A stretch of DNA of 64,000 nucleotides from Bacteroidota bacterium (GTDB taxonomy: Bacteria; Bacteroidota; Bacteroidia; Chitinophagales; JADIYW01): assembly GCA_028288625.1 (NCBI GenBank), contig JAQBNI010000102.1, positions 1-64,000 of the forward strand, given 5' to 3'. Of the stretch, positions 63,243 through 64,000 are shown piece after piece. A model generated the notes under the pieces. That model saw nothing but the letters and a program-made list of their open reading frames with translations. It had not been told where the DNA came from and did no database searches. Each line of letters opens with the position of its first letter. Positions within the stretch are counted from its first letter, which is position 1. The position numbers and the translations under genes were made by a program.

Positions 63243-64000
63243 TCAGAAATCATATATCGTCGCTAGTAGTGTTTCGCCAACCGCCTGCAGCGTGAGCTTG
63301 TCTATAATGTGCATGTCGTCCTTATGCGTATGCCAGTGCGCCGGGAAACCACTCTTCGTCGTATACGTCCTGCTGATAATATCTATCGTCGGGATCTTCG
63401 TCATCGTGTTAATGTAATAATGGTCATCGATAATCTTATCTGTTAGTTCTTTCTGGAAAAAATTTGAATAACCCAGCGCATCCGCCGTCCTCCATACGCG
63501 CTTCATAAAATCCGGCGCATATTCCATCGATACACCTTCATATGTGAACGTCGCATTCTTCGCTCCCACCATATCCAGTAAAATTCCATTATCCGCTTTG
63601 TAACCCGGCACATGCGGATTCACACTCCAGTATTGTGTCCCCAAACAATAATAATCTCCCTGCTTTTGCTGCGGCTCATCATCAGGCTGACCGTAATCCT
63701 CCACATCCAGCATCAGAATATCTACACCGATCTCCGGATCTTTTTTCTGTAATTGTCGTGCAACTTCTAATAACACCGCGACACCGCTGCCGCCGTCATC
63801 CGCCGCAATAATTGGTTTTAATTTTGCAGAATCACCCTGGTCTGCAAACGGACGTGAATCCCAGTGCGTGCACAACAGCAGCCTTCTTTTTACTGCAGGA
63901 TTATAAGAACCGATAACATTGATACATGGCACACTCTTTCCGTTATATAATATCACATTTGTTTTTTGCGTGATGACTGTTGCGCCAAATTGCTTCAGTT
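63243..64000 (-). CDS. M28-family zinc peptidase / glutaminyl-cyclase-like protein (5' end outside window)
   Basis: The frame is open through base 64000, so the N terminus is missing; the GTG at 63956 is internal. About 252 residues are visible. M28 zinc ligands in order: LLCTHWDSRPF (His), AADDGGSG (Asp), DVEDYG (Glu-Asp), DMVGA (Asp) and HWHTHKDD (His). The sequence resembles the Bacteroidota M28 proteins related to glutaminyl-peptide cyclotransferase, usually periplasmic or lipoproteins. It is chromosomal and lies just outside the mobile element. Confidence 0.88.
   Translation of the reverse strand, partial: LKQFGATVITQKTNVILYNGKSVPCINVIGSYNPAVKRRLLLCTHWDSRPFADQGDSAKLKPIIAADDGGSGVAVLLEVARQLQKKDPEIGVDILMLDVEDYGQPDDEPQQKQGDYYCLGTQYWSVNPHVPGYKADNGILLDMVGAKNATFTYEGVSMEYAPDFMKRVWRTADALGYSNFFQKELTDKIIDDHYYINTMTKIPTIDIISRTYTTKSGFPAHWHTHKDDMHIIDKLTLQAVGETLLATIYDF

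Overview
The window looks like a chromosomal segment of a Bacteroidota bacterium, probably of the Chitinophagales/Sphingobacteriales type. The evidence is secreted proteins ending in type IX secretion (T9SS type A) sorting domains, a mutL-rhomboid-rhomboid-EEP gene cluster, DUF4199 and BatA-like proteins, start sites with little Shine-Dalgarno signal, and a Bacteroidota-type tyrosine integrase with an N-terminal arm-binding domain. No taxon below phylum can be proved from the sequence alone.

Layout. (1) 1-27.4 kb is ordinary backbone. It holds two tandem T9SS-exported paralogues (the first cut by the window edge), a GH3 hexosaminidase fused to a serine hydrolase, mutL, two rhomboid proteases, an EEP-family hydrolase, a GT2 glycosyltransferase, and a DUF4199 / degenerate dihydroorotase / BatA-like operon. 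It continues with lysS, a HAD phosphatase, a Rieske oxygenase of the Neverland/KshA type, and a TetR-controlled RND efflux operon with visible palindromic operators. (2) 27.5-30.4 kb is a small AT-rich restriction-modification cassette. Its TdeIII-type endonuclease gene is interrupted by one in-frame stop codon, while the adjacent methyltransferase is intact. (3) 30.5-63.1 kb is an integrated mobilizable element of about 32.6 kb, inserted in the 3' half of a CAU-anticodon tRNA gene (tRNA-Met, possibly tRNA-Ile2). The displaced tRNA end lies at 30511-30556 and the rebuilt, chimeric tRNA at 63094-63167. (4) 63.2-64 kb returns to backbone with an M28 peptidase gene running off the edge.

The element has an integrase at its left end. 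Its right-hand third carries the mobilization genes: relaxase, a relaxase accessory protein, a VirD4-like coupling protein, several small membrane proteins and a candidate oriT. No type IV secretion channel genes are present, so it is best called an integrative and mobilizable element. Between these lies cargo that reads as successive conflict or accessory modules. Module A (37.8-32.0 kb, minus strand) is a DNA methyltransferase, a protein with two GHKL ATPase domains and a histidine-kinase-like H box, and a receiver-domain protein with a large unknown C-terminal part. It is followed by an ArdC-like antirestriction protein. Module B (39.15-44.7 kb, plus strand, six tightly packed genes closed by a strong terminator) is a nucleoside-deoxyribosyltransferase-like protein, a 2-TM protein sharing its C-terminal domain, a SAM-dependent methyltransferase, and a complete NMT1/ThiY-type ABC importer. 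Module C (45.0-48.0 kb) is a truncated Rhs toxin tip with a candidate immunity lipoprotein and small membrane proteins. Module D (55.0-48.0 kb, minus strand) is a KAP P-loop NTPase with macro-like and EVE-like N-terminal domains, a two-HKD phospholipase-D-family protein, a membrane-anchored receiver-like protein and an HNH nuclease-like protein.

Modules A and B are the best candidates for previously undescribed systems. All functional assignments come from motifs read by eye. No database search was run.
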